Assembly (NCBI GenBank): GCA_031316255.1
Contig: JALDQW010000001.1
Location: 62,001-126,000 of the forward strand
Length of the DNA stretch: 64,000 nucleotides
Direction of reading: 5' to 3'
Source of the DNA: Nitrosomonas sp.
GTDB taxonomy: Bacteria > Pseudomonadota > Gammaproteobacteria > Burkholderiales > Nitrosomonadaceae
Part shown: positions 16,710 to 27,803 of the stretch, piece after piece
Numbering within the stretch: position 1 is the first letter of the stretch
Layout of the letters: the number at the start of each line of letters is the position of its first letter
Notes under the pieces: model-generated
Databases searched by the model: none
Seen by the model: only the letters and a program-made list of their open reading frames with translations
Told to the model about the DNA's origin: nothing
Translations under genes and position numbers: made by a program

Positions 16710-17419
16710 CCGGTAATATGCACAGTCGGATTAAAAGAAACGTTTTTTCGAATATCGATACTCTCGCGCATGGATTTGCAGATTATGCCGCAGAAATATT
16801 ATCCTTAGCGCTCGAAAAACAACAATCCGCCAGCCTTGTCGTTCCCGGCGGCAATACACCACGCTCCTATCTGCCTGCGCTTGCCGCAAAACCGTTACCC
16901 TGGAACCGCGTTACCATAACATTGAGTGATGAGCGCTGGGTCGATATCGAATCGGAAGACTCGAACGAATATCTTGTGAAAAAATTCATGCTGAATCAGT
17001 TACCGCAAAAAGCGCATTTCGTCGGCCTCAAAACATGGCATGACACACCTGATGAAGCCATCCCTGAAATCGACCAGCGTCTCGGAAAAATCACGCTGCC
17101 GTTTACTCTCACTGTACTTGGCCTGGGCGAAGACGGCCATATCGCATCATTGTTTCTTGGTTTGCAACTTCACGAACCACAACAAAACGCGATGCCATCT
17201 CATTGTCTGGCAATTTATCCCCCCATATCACCCACGCCGCGGATAAGTCTGTCGCTTGATGTACTTGCCCGTAGCGAGAAGATTGCTTTGGTTGTCACCG
17301 GACACAGCAAACGGAAATTGCTGGATCAACTCTCAGATAACCCCGATCCACGAGTTCCTTTGGTCTGGTTGCTGCAATGGAGTCAGTCGACCATTACCGT
17401 TTTTGAAACTGACCGATAA
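16706..17419 (+). CDS. pgl: 6-phosphogluconolactonase (DevB/Pgl type)
   Basis: A 237-residue lactonase/glucosamine-phosphate isomerase-fold protein. LVVPGGNTPRSYLPALA, VTITLSDERWVDIESEDSNEYLVKK and LTVLGLGEDGHIASLF are the family landmarks (substrate phosphate loop, ERWV segment, GMGxDGHxASLFP-type motif). Pgl hydrolyses 6-phosphogluconolactone in the oxidative pentose phosphate pathway. No glucose-6-phosphate dehydrogenase gene is nearby; a lactonase for a sugar-acid pathway cannot be excluded. The ATG overlaps the HAD stop (ATGA). Confidence 0.82.
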   Translation: MTGNMHSRIKRNVFSNIDTLAHGFADYAAEILSLALEKQQSASLVVPGGNTPRSYLPALAAKPLPWNRVTITLSDERWVDIESEDSNEYLVKKFMLNQLPQKAHFVGLKTWHDTPDEAIPEIDQRLGKITLPFTLTVLGLGEDGHIASLFLGLQLHEPQQNAMPSHCLAIYPPISPTPRISLSLDVLARSEKIALVVTGHSKRKLLDQLSDNPDPRVPLVWLLQWSQSTITVFETDR

Positions 17420-17431
17420 TATCCCGGACTT

Positions 17432-18781
17432 ATGACTGAATATCATGATGTCAACATCAAGTCGCTAAAACTTGACGGAAAAGGTATCGCATACCATGAC
17501 GGCAAGACAGTACAAATCAATGGTGTATTACCCGGTGAGCGGGTACGCTACAAACCTGTAAAATCGAGAAAACACCAACAAAGCGGCCAGGCTGTAGCTT
17601 TGCTGCGCCTCAGCGCCGACCGGGTAATACCGCGCTGTACGCACTTTGGTTATTTTCAGGGTGCTTGCAGCGGGTGCGCCTTGCAACATCTGAACATATC
17701 AACGCAAATTGCTGTCAAGCAGCAAACACTTGAAAATGCCCTGTGGCAGGCGGCAAACGTGCGTCCGCAAAATCTGTTATCACCCATTGAAGGTCCCATT
17801 TGGGGTTATCGCCACCGTGCACGATTGTCGGTACGTTACGTCAAGCGCAGAGGCGCCATTCTGGTTGGATTTCATGAACGTACCCGGAGTTTTGTGGCTG
17901 ATATGCAATCTTGCGCGATATTACCAGAAAAGGTTTCCGCTTTACTGATGCCGTTACGCGAGTTGATCCAGGAGTTATCGATACGCGAACGGTTACCACA
18001 GATTGAAGTGGCGGTTGGCGCTCATGTTACAGTTCTGGTTTTGCGCGTACTCGACGCACCCAGTTCGGACGATCGCGAAAAGCTGCAACTTTTTGGCCGC
18101 ACGCATGATGTTTCGATATGGCTGCAATCCCGTGGTCCCGAAACAGCCGCGCCACTTGACAGCAATTCAAATGGATTGTCACTGGCATTACCGGAATTTG
18201 GCATCGACATCCCTTTTTCACCCACCGATTTTACTCAGGTTAATCATCAGCTCAATACGCTGCTGGTGAAACGCACCATTGAACTGCTGGCGCCGGAACC
18301 CGAAGATATCGTCGTTGATTTTTTCTGCGGGCTCGGTAACTTCACGCTCCCGCTGGCAACCCGTGCACAGCGGGTGATCGGACTCGAAGGATCATCCACG
18401 TTGGTAGAACGCGCCGAACAGGCCGCACAGTACAATGACTTAGCGCAAAAAACAGTATTTGCCGCACGAAATTTATTTGAGTGGGATGCGCAAGACTGGG
18501 ACACCTTAGTAAATACCTATGGCGGGATAACCCGTCGTATCGACCGGGTACTGATCGATCCGCCGCGCGCAGGCGCACTCGCCGTATCCAAGGTACTTGC
18601 GACAACCAAAACACCGCCCAAGCGCATGGTTTATGTCTCGTGCAATCCAGAAACACTGGCGCGGGATACCGCTTTGCTTGTGAACGAAGGCGGCTGGCAA
18701 CTGCGTGCAGCAGGTGTGGTCAACATGTTTCCGCATACAGCGCATGTGGAATCGATTGCGGTATTTGATCCACCAGCATGA
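17432..18781 (+). CDS. rlmD: 23S rRNA (uracil-C5)-methyltransferase RlmD/TrmA family
   Basis: A 449-residue protein with an N-terminal TRAM domain (SLKLDGKGIAYHDGKTV, INGVLPGERV), iron-sulphur cysteines in PRCTHFGYFQGACSGCALQH plus a later Cys in MQSCAIL, the SAM site VVDFFCGLGNFTLPLA and the catalytic Cys in MVYVSCNPETLARD. This matches RlmD, which methylates U1939 of 23S rRNA in Escherichia coli. The gene is the last of the rightward run, 12 bp after pgl, and is probably only transcriptionally linked to the glycan genes. Confidence 0.92.
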   Translation: MTEYHDVNIKSLKLDGKGIAYHDGKTVQINGVLPGERVRYKPVKSRKHQQSGQAVALLRLSADRVIPRCTHFGYFQGACSGCALQHLNISTQIAVKQQTLENALWQAANVRPQNLLSPIEGPIWGYRHRARLSVRYVKRRGAILVGFHERTRSFVADMQSCAILPEKVSALLMPLRELIQELSIRERLPQIEVAVGAHVTVLVLRVLDAPSSDDREKLQLFGRTHDVSIWLQSRGPETAAPLDSNSNGLSLALPEFGIDIPFSPTDFTQVNHQLNTLLVKRTIELLAPEPEDIVVDFFCGLGNFTLPLATRAQRVIGLEGSSTLVERAEQAAQYNDLAQKTVFAARNLFEWDAQDWDTLVNTYGGITRRIDRVLIDPPRAGALAVSKVLATTKTPPKRMVYVSCNPETLARDTALLVNEGGWQLRAAGVVNMFPHTAHVESIAVFDPPA

Positions 18782-18965
18782 TGATTTTTGGTCAAACAAC
18801 TGATCTTACTGCGTTACAGTTGAAAAGATTTTATTTGCAGAATCCGTCAAAATAAAAATAACATATTGTATTAAAAAGTGAAGATAGTATTTTTTGATGT
18901 GCTTTGATATCGATTTAGGCACATATTCACATAAAATACTCTCAGTACCGGTAACTAAGAACAAC

Positions 18966-19331
18966 TTATCCCGCCAGTGCAGATGGGTATTTTTCCAGGC
19001 TGGAGACAGGAAAATACTCGTTTCTAATTAACATATTGGTGTTCATTTCTCTTTGCGCTTTATTAAACGCGTCGATAAATGTAATCTTGATGCGTGCATT
19101 GCGCGCACCCAGAAACAACCCTGACAAAACCATAAATCCGGCGCTTGTTACCCAGTACGAATTATTTTGTTCCTGTGTGAAAAAGTTTTCTTCGCTAAAT
19201 GCGGCACCACAATCACTCATCAAATAACGTAATGCATGCACAATCTCGTTGTGGTTACGGCCAAAATGTTTTGCGATAATTCGTGTGCTAGTTACCACTT
19301 TATTATTTGCAGCACTCACAATTTTTTCCAT
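18966..19331 (-). CDS. Rha-family (phage regulatory) protein
   Basis: A 121-residue protein resembling phage Rha/pRha regulators. VVTSTRIIAKHFGRNHNEIVHALRYL matches the N-terminal VTSxxVAExFGKxHxxVLxAI pattern, and the middle YWVTSAGFMVLSGLFLGARNARIKITFIDAFNKA matches the YxxTxxGFxxLxMxFTGxxAxxxKxxFIxAFNxM segment. The start at 19331 is preferred because GGAG lies just upstream; an upstream ATG at 19361 is possible. It is a lone phage-type gene with no other prophage genes beside it, suggesting a captured or leftover regulator. Target is unknown. Confidence 0.75.
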   Translation of the reverse strand: MEKIVSAANNKVVTSTRIIAKHFGRNHNEIVHALRYLMSDCGAAFSEENFFTQEQNNSYWVTSAGFMVLSGLFLGARNARIKITFIDAFNKAQREMNTNMLIRNEYFPVSSLEKYPSALAG

Positions 19332-19644
19332 AATAATCTCCATTGATCCGATTTTAAACAATACTCAAAATTCATGAAATTTCATCTTGTTGATTTCAAT
19401 TTCTCGTGTTTAATGAACTTTATTTCAAATTCATTAGTAAAAAAATTACCCTTTGGTCATAGTTTTCAAAAATTAAACTGTAAATGGCATCCATCGTTTT
19501 TCTATCAGCACGGTAAACAGGAAAAAAGCAGGCCCCAGGATTCATGCTCTCGGCTTGTCAGAAATCAGCGCCACTCATGACAGATTCTTAAACAAGACAC
19601 TGTATATATTGTGGTGCTCTTAAGTTATATGTGAGTACAAAATA

Positions 19645-20331
19645 ATGACAAAAAAGAAAACACTGATGTCCTGGAGTAGCGGCAAAGACAGTGCATGGGC
19701 GTTTTACAAATTGTTACAAAATCCGGAAATAGAAGTCGTTGGCTTGTTTTGCACGGTCAATCGCGAATTTAAGCGCGTAGCTATGCACGGGGTCAGCGTC
19801 GAGTTATTACTGCAGCAGGCAAAGCGTATCGGTCTTCCTATTGAATTGATCGAGATACCCTACCCTTGCAACAATGAAGAATACGAAAAAATTATGGAAC
19901 AATTTGTAAAAAAAGTGAAAAATAATCATATTGAACATTTTGCATTTGGCGATTTGTTCCTCGAGGACATTCGCAGTTATCGAGAGCAAAAACTCAACAA
20001 CTGCGGCATAAAACCAATTTTTCCAATCTGGGGATCACAGACAGATACGCTTGCTAAGGAAATGATAAATAACGGGTTAAAAACCATAATCACATGTATA
20101 GACCCAAAGCAAATTCCACAGGAATTTATTGGCCAGGAATTCAATGAAAAATTTCTGGAATCTCTACCAGAATCCGCAGATCCATGTGGAGAAAATGGAG
20201 AGTTTCACAGCTTTGTATACGATGGCCCGATGTTCAGCAAGCCAATTCAGGTTTCAGTCGGTGAAATCATACATCGAGATAATTTCATATTTGCAGACCT
20301 GTTACCGGTCACGACAAATCAGACCGATTGA
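19645..20331 (+). CDS. Dph6-related ATP pyrophosphatase (adenine nucleotide alpha-hydrolase)
   Basis: A 228-residue PP-loop protein. The ATP-binding loop is MSWSSGKDSAWAFYKL (family form SGGKDS, here SSGKDS). FGDLFLEDIRSYREQ and PCGENGEFHSFVYDGPMF are conserved in the Dph6/MJ0570 family that adenylates and amidates substrates such as diphthine in archaea and eukaryotes. Bacteria lack diphthamide, so the bacterial substrate is unknown. The gene stands alone, with a long upstream spacer. The frame is complete and the C-terminus (TTNQTD) is short. Confidence 0.85.
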   Translation: MTKKKTLMSWSSGKDSAWAFYKLLQNPEIEVVGLFCTVNREFKRVAMHGVSVELLLQQAKRIGLPIELIEIPYPCNNEEYEKIMEQFVKKVKNNHIEHFAFGDLFLEDIRSYREQKLNNCGIKPIFPIWGSQTDTLAKEMINNGLKTIITCIDPKQIPQEFIGQEFNEKFLESLPESADPCGENGEFHSFVYDGPMFSKPIQVSVGEIIHRDNFIFADLLPVTTNQTD

Positions 20332-20594
20332 GTATACCGGCGGCGATTCAGCACAAAACAATCCTCGATCAAAACTTTGAAGTATTCCGGCGAAGTGGCA
20401 TTAGCGTTTTTTCTAATACAAATTCTGGACTTAATAGGCACTGACCAGTTTTATTGCCTTAAATCGGATAACCGGGCAGAATACCATACGAAAGAGAACG
20501 ATTATTTCACATTTACTTGAATATCTGAAGATATCAGTCACTCCATTATAATGCCGGAGATCGGTTTAATTAACTAGGATAAAGGGAGTTTATT

Positions 20595-21461
20595 ATGGCA
20601 AGCTCGAATAATGCACTCTGGATTGGCGCAATTGTTATCGTGGCTGCTTTAACAGCGGTCGAATTAATGTCAACCAAAGAAGAAAGTGCCAGCAAGTCAA
20701 TTGACAATGATACAGTTGCCGGTTCCACATCACCCGTTTCACCACAATTTGACGCTGGCCAGATTGCTACCGGCAGTGCAGAGGCGCCCGGCAATGAAAC
20801 TGCACTTGCGGAATCCGTTGAGCCTGGCTTTCAATTTGAAACGGAATCCGAATTTGCATCGGATTTGATTGTTAATCTGGACAATCCACAGGCAAATGTC
20901 GCCGCGATAGCAGAAAGCCAGCAAAGCGAGCCGACAATAGATGCAGCGGACAACGCCGAAGAAATGCTGACTACCAGTTTGCCAATCGACAACACCCAAG
21001 CGGCAAAAGCTGAGAGCGTTGCTGCAGCACCGACAGAAACCGCGGTGCAGTCGATAGAGAAAACAATTGCAGAAAAATCCGCCCCGATAGAAGTGACTGT
21101 TGATACATCGCTGGCGCGTGCGGTTGAGCATGCAGAAGCCGAAGAAACGCCGGTTCATGCCGCTACTTCATCGAAAATTTCACAACATCTGGCCGCTGCT
21201 GAAAAAGCCATCAAAGCATTGCGCATGACTACACCCGCAGGCGATAATGCCTATGAACATTACCAGTCGGTTCTGGCGATCGACCCCAATAACGCCGAAG
21301 CCCGTGCCGGCATAGAAAAAATGGTCGATATGTATGTTCATTTTTCCGAAAAAGCAATTACTGACAACCAGTTAAACACTGCCAGGGTTTATCTGCGACG
21401 TGCAGAAAATCTTCTGCCTGGATCACCCAAATTGAACAACCTGCGCGCCAAACTCAATTGA
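20595..21461 (+). CDS. Membrane-anchored protein with acidic linker and TPR-like C-terminus
   Basis: A 288-residue protein of unknown function. One hydrophobic segment (residues about 6-25, LWIGAIVIVAALTAVELM) is followed by a long Ala/Glu/Ser/Thr-rich low-complexity linker (about 30-190). A C-terminal helical region (about 195-288) reads as TPR-like: AYEHYQSVLAIDPNNAEARAG, then a second helix pair with LNTARVYLRRAENLLPGSPKL. The layout suggests an inner-membrane anchor with a cell-envelope or cytoplasmic protein-binding head. A clear AAAGGGAG ribosome site lies 8 bases before the ATG. No confident partner is visible. Confidence 0.75.
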   Translation: MASSNNALWIGAIVIVAALTAVELMSTKEESASKSIDNDTVAGSTSPVSPQFDAGQIATGSAEAPGNETALAESVEPGFQFETESEFASDLIVNLDNPQANVAAIAESQQSEPTIDAADNAEEMLTTSLPIDNTQAAKAESVAAAPTETAVQSIEKTIAEKSAPIEVTVDTSLARAVEHAEAEETPVHAATSSKISQHLAAAEKAIKALRMTTPAGDNAYEHYQSVLAIDPNNAEARAGIEKMVDMYVHFSEKAITDNQLNTARVYLRRAENLLPGSPKLNNLRAKLN

Positions 21462-21547
21462 TTGATTGTTTGTTTGAGCAGGTTAGGGGCGACAAATACG
21501 CAGTCGATCGATACAGGTTGTTAAATTTGGCATGAACAATGCGGGAG

Positions 21548-22990
21548 TTAACGACCTGTCAATTTTTTCATCAGTATGGCATTAACTTGTGCCGGATTGG
21601 CTTTGCCTTTAGTGGCTTTCATAACTTGGCCAACCAGCGAATTGAATGCCTTTTCCTTGCCATTGCGATAGTCGGCAACCTGCTGCGCATTCGCCGCCAG
21701 CACTTCACCCACCAGTTGCTCAATCGCACAGTCATCCGAAATCTGCTTCAGGCCTTTGGCCTCGATAATGGCATCGACATTCTGATCCATTTCCCCTTGC
21801 CACATACTTTCAAAAACCGTTTTTGCAGCTTTTCCGGAAATAGTGCCGTCCTGAATACGCGCTAATAATGCAACCAGTTTTTCCGGTGTTACCGGACAAG
21901 CGGTGATTTCAATATCGGCCTTATTCAAGCGTGCACTGATCTCACCCATAATCCAGTTGGCGCAGAGTTTGGCTTGTGCTGGCAGCTGCTTAACCGCAGC
22001 TTCAAAATAATCCGCCATTTCACGTGAACTCGTCAGCACAGCCGCATCGTAGGCCGACAAGCCAAAATCAGACCTATAGCGTTGATGCCTTGCTTGCGGC
22101 AATTCGGGCAATGCCGCCTTTAACTGCACAATCAGGTCTGGCTCAATTTCTACCGGCAACAAATCCGGATCAGGAAAATAACGATAGTCATTGGCGTCTT
22201 CCTTGCTGCGCATGGTGCGTGTTTCACCTTTGTTGGCATCAAACAACCGCGTTTCCTGCCGGATTGTACCGCCCTCTTCCAGGATATCAATTTGCCGCTC
22301 AACTTCAAATTCAATCGCTTTTTCCAGAAAACGGAACGAATTCAGATTCTTAATCTCACACCGTGTTCCAAATTTTTCACTGCCAAGAGGACGCACGGAA
22401 ACATTTGCATCGCAGCGAAAAGAACCCTCTTGCATATTGCCGTCGCATATGCCAACCCAACGCACCAGTGCGTGCAATGTTTTCGCGTAAGCTACCGCTT
22501 CCGCGCTGCTGCGCAGATCGGGTTCGGAAACGATCTCCAGCAGCGGAGTACCGGCCCGATTGAGATCAATACCGCTCATGCCGTGAAAATCTTCATGCAA
22601 TGATTTACCGGCATCTTCTTCCAAATGCGCACGTGTCAGACGAATCGTTTTTTCCGATTCGCCCACCTGAATACGAATAGTGCCACCTTCCACAATTGGC
22701 AGTTCATACTGACTGATTTGATAGCCTTTAGGCAAATCGGGATAAAAATAATTTTTACGTGCAAAAATCGAAGGCGAATTAATTTTTGCATCGACTGCAA
22801 GACCGAATTTAATGGCACGTTCAACTGCGCCACGGTTTAAAACCGGCAAAACTCCCGGCAGCGCCAGATCAACAATACAGGCCTGCGTATTCGGCATCGC
22901 ACCATATGCTATCGATGCCCCTGAAAAAATCTTGGATTGCGTTGACAGTTGAGCATGTACTTCAAGCCCAATAACAATTTCCCACTGCAT
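21548..22990 (-). CDS. gatB: Asp-tRNA(Asn)/Glu-tRNA(Gln) amidotransferase subunit B
   Basis: A 480-residue subunit that phosphorylates and amidates mischarged tRNA. The start at 22990 ([15 protein letters not shown]) is chosen because it matches the family N-terminus and begins 51 bp after the gatA stop; the longer frame from 23110 would overlap gatA. Conserved parts include [31 protein letters not shown] and the C-terminal YqeY-like tail domain (residues about 330-480). It forms the GatCAB complex, with GatA as glutaminase and GatC as linker. Order on this strand is gatC-gatA-gatB. Confidence 0.95.
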   Translation of the reverse strand: MQWEIVIGLEVHAQLSTQSKIFSGASIAYGAMPNTQACIVDLALPGVLPVLNRGAVERAIKFGLAVDAKINSPSIFARKNYFYPDLPKGYQISQYELPIVEGGTIRIQVGESEKTIRLTRAHLEEDAGKSLHEDFHGMSGIDLNRAGTPLLEIVSEPDLRSSAEAVAYAKTLHALVRWVGICDGNMQEGSFRCDANVSVRPLGSEKFGTRCEIKNLNSFRFLEKAIEFEVERQIDILEEGGTIRQETRLFDANKGETRTMRSKEDANDYRYFPDPDLLPVEIEPDLIVQLKAALPELPQARHQRYRSDFGLSAYDAAVLTSSREMADYFEAAVKQLPAQAKLCANWIMGEISARLNKADIEITACPVTPEKLVALLARIQDGTISGKAAKTVFESMWQGEMDQNVDAIIEAKGLKQISDDCAIEQLVGEVLAANAQQVADYRNGKEKAFNSLVGQVMKATKGKANPAQVNAILMKKLTGR

Positions 22991-23040
22991 GTTTGATTTT
23001 CCAACTCGATGAAATTGATTAGGAGAATAGGATTTCGCAC

Positions 23041-24492
23041 TTAAATATTCGGCATTTTCCAGTGCCAGTCGGTAACCTGTTGATATTGATGCGCAACATT
23101 GAGCATACACGCTTCGGCAAAATAATTACCGATAACATGCAAACCCACAGGTCTTTCTTTTTCGCCAAATCCAATCGGGATCGACATTCCAGGAAGACCC
23201 GCCAAACTGGCCGCACTGGTATAAATATCGGACAAATACATTTGTACCGGATCACTGCTTTTTTCACCAATATCAAATGCAACTGTCGGCGCCGTCGGGC
23301 CCATAATTAAATCACATTGCTTAAATGCGTCTTTGAAGTCCTGCGCAATCAAACGGCGCGCTTTCTGTGCCTTGATGTAATAGGCATCATAATAACCATG
23401 CGATAACACATAGGTACCGATGAGGATACGGCGTTTGACTTCGGCGCCAAATCCCTCGGCACGGCTTTTACGGTACATATCCGCCAGGTCCTGATAGGAC
23501 TTGGCACGATAGCCATATCGAACACCATCAAAACGCGACAGATTGCTGGATGCTTCGGCAGGCGCCAGGACATAGTAAACAGGAATGGACAACGGTGAAT
23601 TTGGCAGCGATACTTCGATCGTTTTTGCGCCGAGCTGGCGATATTCATCCAGTGCCTGCATGACTGCTTTTTCAACATCGCTGCTCATACCCTTGGCAAA
23701 ATACTCTTTGGGCAAGCCGATACGCAGACCCGATAACGGTTTTTCCAGATCACGCGAATAATCTTCGGTTTCACGTTGCAAACTGGTTGAATCACGCGCA
23801 TCGAAGCCGGTCATCACATTGAGCATGACTGCCAGATCCTCGGCAGACTTCGCCATTGGGCCGCCTTGGTCAAGGCTGGATGCAAAAGCGATCATGCCAT
23901 AACGTGATACTGTGCCATACGTGGGTTTAATACCCGATATGCCGCATAATGCAGCAGGTTGCCGGATAGAACCGCCGGTATCGGTGCCCGTCGCCACAGG
24001 CGCCATGCGCGCGGCAACAGCACAGGCTGACCCCCCCGAACTGCCTCCCGGGACAGCTGCAACATCCCAAGGATTTTTGACCGGTCCATAAAATGACGTT
24101 TCATTACTCGAACCCATGGCGAATTCATCCATATTGGTTTTGCCGATATTGACAGCGCCAGCCGCATTAAAGCGCTCAATCACACCGGCATCATAGGGTG
24201 AAACAAAATTTGACAACATCTTCGATCCACATGTCGTCAGCCATCCCTTGGCGCAAAAAATATCTTTCTGTGCGACCGGTATACCCGTTAACGGTCCAGC
24301 TTCACCTGCAGCGATGTCTTTGTCCGCATTTCGGGCCTGCGCCAGTGCTTTTTCCTCATCAACGGAAATAAAAGCATTATATTGCGGGTTTAGCTGTTTG
24401 ATGCGTTGAAGAAATTCAGTTGTCAGCTCGACACTCGAGATCTCTCTAGTCGCTAGACGTTTGGATAGCTGTTTAAGACTGTCATTAAACAT
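23041..24492 (-). CDS. gatA: Asp-tRNA(Asn)/Glu-tRNA(Gln) amidotransferase subunit A
   Basis: A 483-residue amidase-signature protein. The Ser-cisSer-Lys catalytic set is visible: Lys in [11 protein letters not shown], and the two serines in [17 protein letters not shown] and [16 protein letters not shown]. It releases ammonia from glutamine and passes it to GatB. The length fits the family. The gap of 178 bases to gatC upstream holds no gene; gatB follows 50 bases downstream. Confidence 0.96.
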   Translation of the reverse strand: MFNDSLKQLSKRLATREISSVELTTEFLQRIKQLNPQYNAFISVDEEKALAQARNADKDIAAGEAGPLTGIPVAQKDIFCAKGWLTTCGSKMLSNFVSPYDAGVIERFNAAGAVNIGKTNMDEFAMGSSNETSFYGPVKNPWDVAAVPGGSSGGSACAVAARMAPVATGTDTGGSIRQPAALCGISGIKPTYGTVSRYGMIAFASSLDQGGPMAKSAEDLAVMLNVMTGFDARDSTSLQRETEDYSRDLEKPLSGLRIGLPKEYFAKGMSSDVEKAVMQALDEYRQLGAKTIEVSLPNSPLSIPVYYVLAPAEASSNLSRFDGVRYGYRAKSYQDLADMYRKSRAEGFGAEVKRRILIGTYVLSHGYYDAYYIKAQKARRLIAQDFKDAFKQCDLIMGPTAPTVAFDIGEKSSDPVQMYLSDIYTSAASLAGLPGMSIPIGFGEKERPVGLHVIGNYFAEACMLNVAHQYQQVTDWHWKMPNI

Positions 24493-24670
24493 GGTACTAA
24501 CTAATTGGGATGTATAATGTTGTGGGTTTCGTGATTGTTGTTATAATTCTACTATGGGCTGAAAGTTTTTATTACCTAAACGAAGCGTTATGGCAGGCGC
24601 TTGTGATTAAGTAGCATTTCTAACCGGATTGTCCGGGCAAGATAATACTATTCAAGGCATCTTCAGCAAA

Positions 24671-24958
24671 TTACTCAATTACTTTTGGTACAAGATAAAG
24701 ACCTTCTTCAACTTGCGGCGCGATCGATTGGCACAGTTCACGCTGATCCGATTCGGTCACTTGATCATCTCGCAGCCGCTGCATCAGGTCTTGAGCATGA
24801 GACATTGGCTCAACCTTGGATGTATCGGTCGCTTGCATGGTTTCAATCAATTTAAAAATGTCGGATAACTGGGTCAATGTTGATTTAACCTCATCATCAC
24901 TGACCTCGATATAGGCAAGTTCAGCAATTTGTTTTACATCATGAATGGATAAAGTCAT
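24671..24958 (-). CDS. gatC: Asp-tRNA(Asn)/Glu-tRNA(Gln) amidotransferase subunit C
   Basis: A 95-residue protein of typical GatC length. It begins [23 protein letters not shown] and carries [28 protein letters not shown], both standard for the subunit that wraps around GatA and holds GatA and GatB together. It is the first gene of the leftward gatCAB operon, divergent from mreB across 129 bases. Confidence 0.94.
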   Translation of the reverse strand: MTLSIHDVKQIAELAYIEVSDDEVKSTLTQLSDIFKLIETMQATDTSKVEPMSHAQDLMQRLRDDQVTESDQRELCQSIAPQVEEGLYLVPKVIE

Positions 24959-25033
24959 ATGAAGCGAGAATCTTATATTAAAAGTAGTTATAGGGTATCA
25001 TGACGCCGTTTATTTAGCGTACCAATTTTTTAA

Positions 25034-26146
<1,113 letters not shown>

Positions 26147-26371
26147 TGCTCATCATCGACTCAACAGCAGGAGGTTTTTTGCATTAGTGTATTGATCCGG
26201 CCACAAGAAGTTTGAGGATAACACAATATTTATAATGTTAGCGCATTGATCTATTGCCTTTAATCTATACTGTTGTTAATACTTTAATTGGCCGAATCAA
26301 GAGGACACACGTAACGATGCTATCTTCATTCACAAAACTTCCTGAAACGCATTTTTGCATCACTGAATGAA

Positions 26372-27271
26372 ATGGACTCAACGCCCCAGTTTTTCAGACA
26401 TGGACCCGGCCCGTTAGCGCGGCTTGTTCTTTTTATGCTGTTGTCTTGCCTGCTCATGGCGGAAGACCTACGCTTCAAATTATTGCCCGAACTGCGTCAG
26501 ACCATTGCCATGATTATTTATCCATTTCAAAAAGCAGCGCTTCTGCCTGCCGCAACAAGTGATGTGATCAAGGAACTGATCAGCAACCTGCACATTATTG
26601 AAGAAAATACCTATCTTAGGGAACGTTATCTTCGCAACAGTGAAAAACTATTGCGCTTAAATGCGCTGGAAGCAGAAAACGCACACTTACGAAAACTCCT
26701 GGGCGCAGTTAACACAATTGAGTCCAAAACAACAGCCAAAGCAGTCATGGCTGAAATTCTTTATACACCGCGCGATCCGTTCAGTCATAAAATCACTCTG
26801 AACAAAGGTAGCCTGCATCACATTCAAGCCGGTCAAATCGTTATTGATAACAAGGGAATTATTGGGCAAATTACGCAGGTCTATCCGTTGGTGTCCGAAG
26901 TTACCCTGATTACTGACAAGGATCATTCTGTTCCAATACAGATTGTGCGCAACAATATCCGTACGGTAATCTCAGGAACCGGAAAAAACAATGAAATCGA
27001 ATTACGTTACTTATCCGTAAATACGGATATCAGGGAAGGTGACTTGCTGGCTACTTCAGGTATAGGCGGCGTGTATCCGCGCGGACTTCCTGCAGCAATT
27101 GTGACAGAAATCAAACGCCACCCGGCAGATCATTTTGCACAGATAACTGGCACCCCGGTTGCCGGTGTTGATCGCAATCGGCAAGTGTTAATACTGTCAC
27201 TCTCTCCGACATTGCCCGACACACCAGAAAATATTGCCAAGGAACCAAACGGTGAGTCTAAAAATAATTGA
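26372..27271 (+). CDS. mreC: Rod shape-determining protein MreC
   Basis: A 299-residue bitopic membrane protein: a short cytoplasmic N-terminus, one transmembrane segment (about residues 13-30), a coiled coil (about 65-110, with ENTYLRERYLRNSEKLLRL), and the periplasmic beta-domain ending in GIGGVYPRGLPAAIVTEIK. MreC links MreB to PBP2 in the elongasome. Family length is normal. Its 3' end overlaps the likely GTG start of mreD. Confidence 0.93.
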   Translation: MDSTPQFFRHGPGPLARLVLFMLLSCLLMAEDLRFKLLPELRQTIAMIIYPFQKAALLPAATSDVIKELISNLHIIEENTYLRERYLRNSEKLLRLNALEAENAHLRKLLGAVNTIESKTTAKAVMAEILYTPRDPFSHKITLNKGSLHHIQAGQIVIDNKGIIGQITQVYPLVSEVTLITDKDHSVPIQIVRNNIRTVISGTGKNNEIELRYLSVNTDIREGDLLATSGIGGVYPRGLPAAIVTEIKRHPADHFAQITGTPVAGVDRNRQVLILSLSPTLPDTPENIAKEPNGESKNN

Positions 27272-27803
27272 TGAATCCAGAATAGACGCCAGCAAGTATA
27301 TTAGTAAAGATATGCTCGCACCTGCAAAATTATGGTATGTACTGTTTAGTCTCGCTGTGGCCCTATGTCTGAATTTTATCCCACTCCAGTCAATTGCATT
27401 GACAATTCGCCCTGACTTTGTGGCGCTGACCATACTTTTCTGGACCATCAATCAACCGCAGCGCATGGGAATGAGTCTTGCCTTTTGTATCGGCCTGATG
27501 ATGGATGTTCATAATGCCGGAATTTTGGGTCATCATGCATTGGCTTATTGTGTCATTGTTTATTTTGCATCAATTTTTCGCCGCCGACTAAAAATCTTCA
27601 GTTTGATGCAGCAAATACCCCAAATCGGTTTTGTACTATTAGTGATGCAGGGAATTCTCGTTTTAGTCGCACTAATCAGCGGATCGGTCTTGCCAGAGTG
27701 GCAATATTTCCTGGCTTCGTTAACTGGTACAATATTCTGGCCAATAATATCTTACTTTTTGAGTTTTCCATTAAGACACAAAGCCGATTCAGATGACCTA
27801 TGA
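27252..27803 (+). CDS. mreD: Rod shape-determining protein MreD
   Basis: A strongly hydrophobic protein of about 183 residues with five to six membrane helices. ALTIRPDFVALTILFWTINQPQRMGM and AFCIGLMMDVHNAGILGHHALAY are the MreD signature region. A GTG at 27252 inside the end of mreC is chosen as start; an upstream ATG at 27234 and a downstream ATG at 27312 are alternatives. The stop overlaps the mrdA start by 4 bases (ATGA). Confidence 0.9.
   Translation: MSLKIIDESRIDASKYISKDMLAPAKLWYVLFSLAVALCLNFIPLQSIALTIRPDFVALTILFWTINQPQRMGMSLAFCIGLMMDVHNAGILGHHALAYCVIVYFASIFRRRLKIFSLMQQIPQIGFVLLVMQGILVLVALISGSVLPEWQYFLASLTGTIFWPIISYFLSFPLRHKADSDDL

Noticed and set aside
23041-23110. Longer gatB start at 23110
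   Set aside because: It would overlap gatA by 70 bases and add residues before the conserved [15 protein letters not shown] start.
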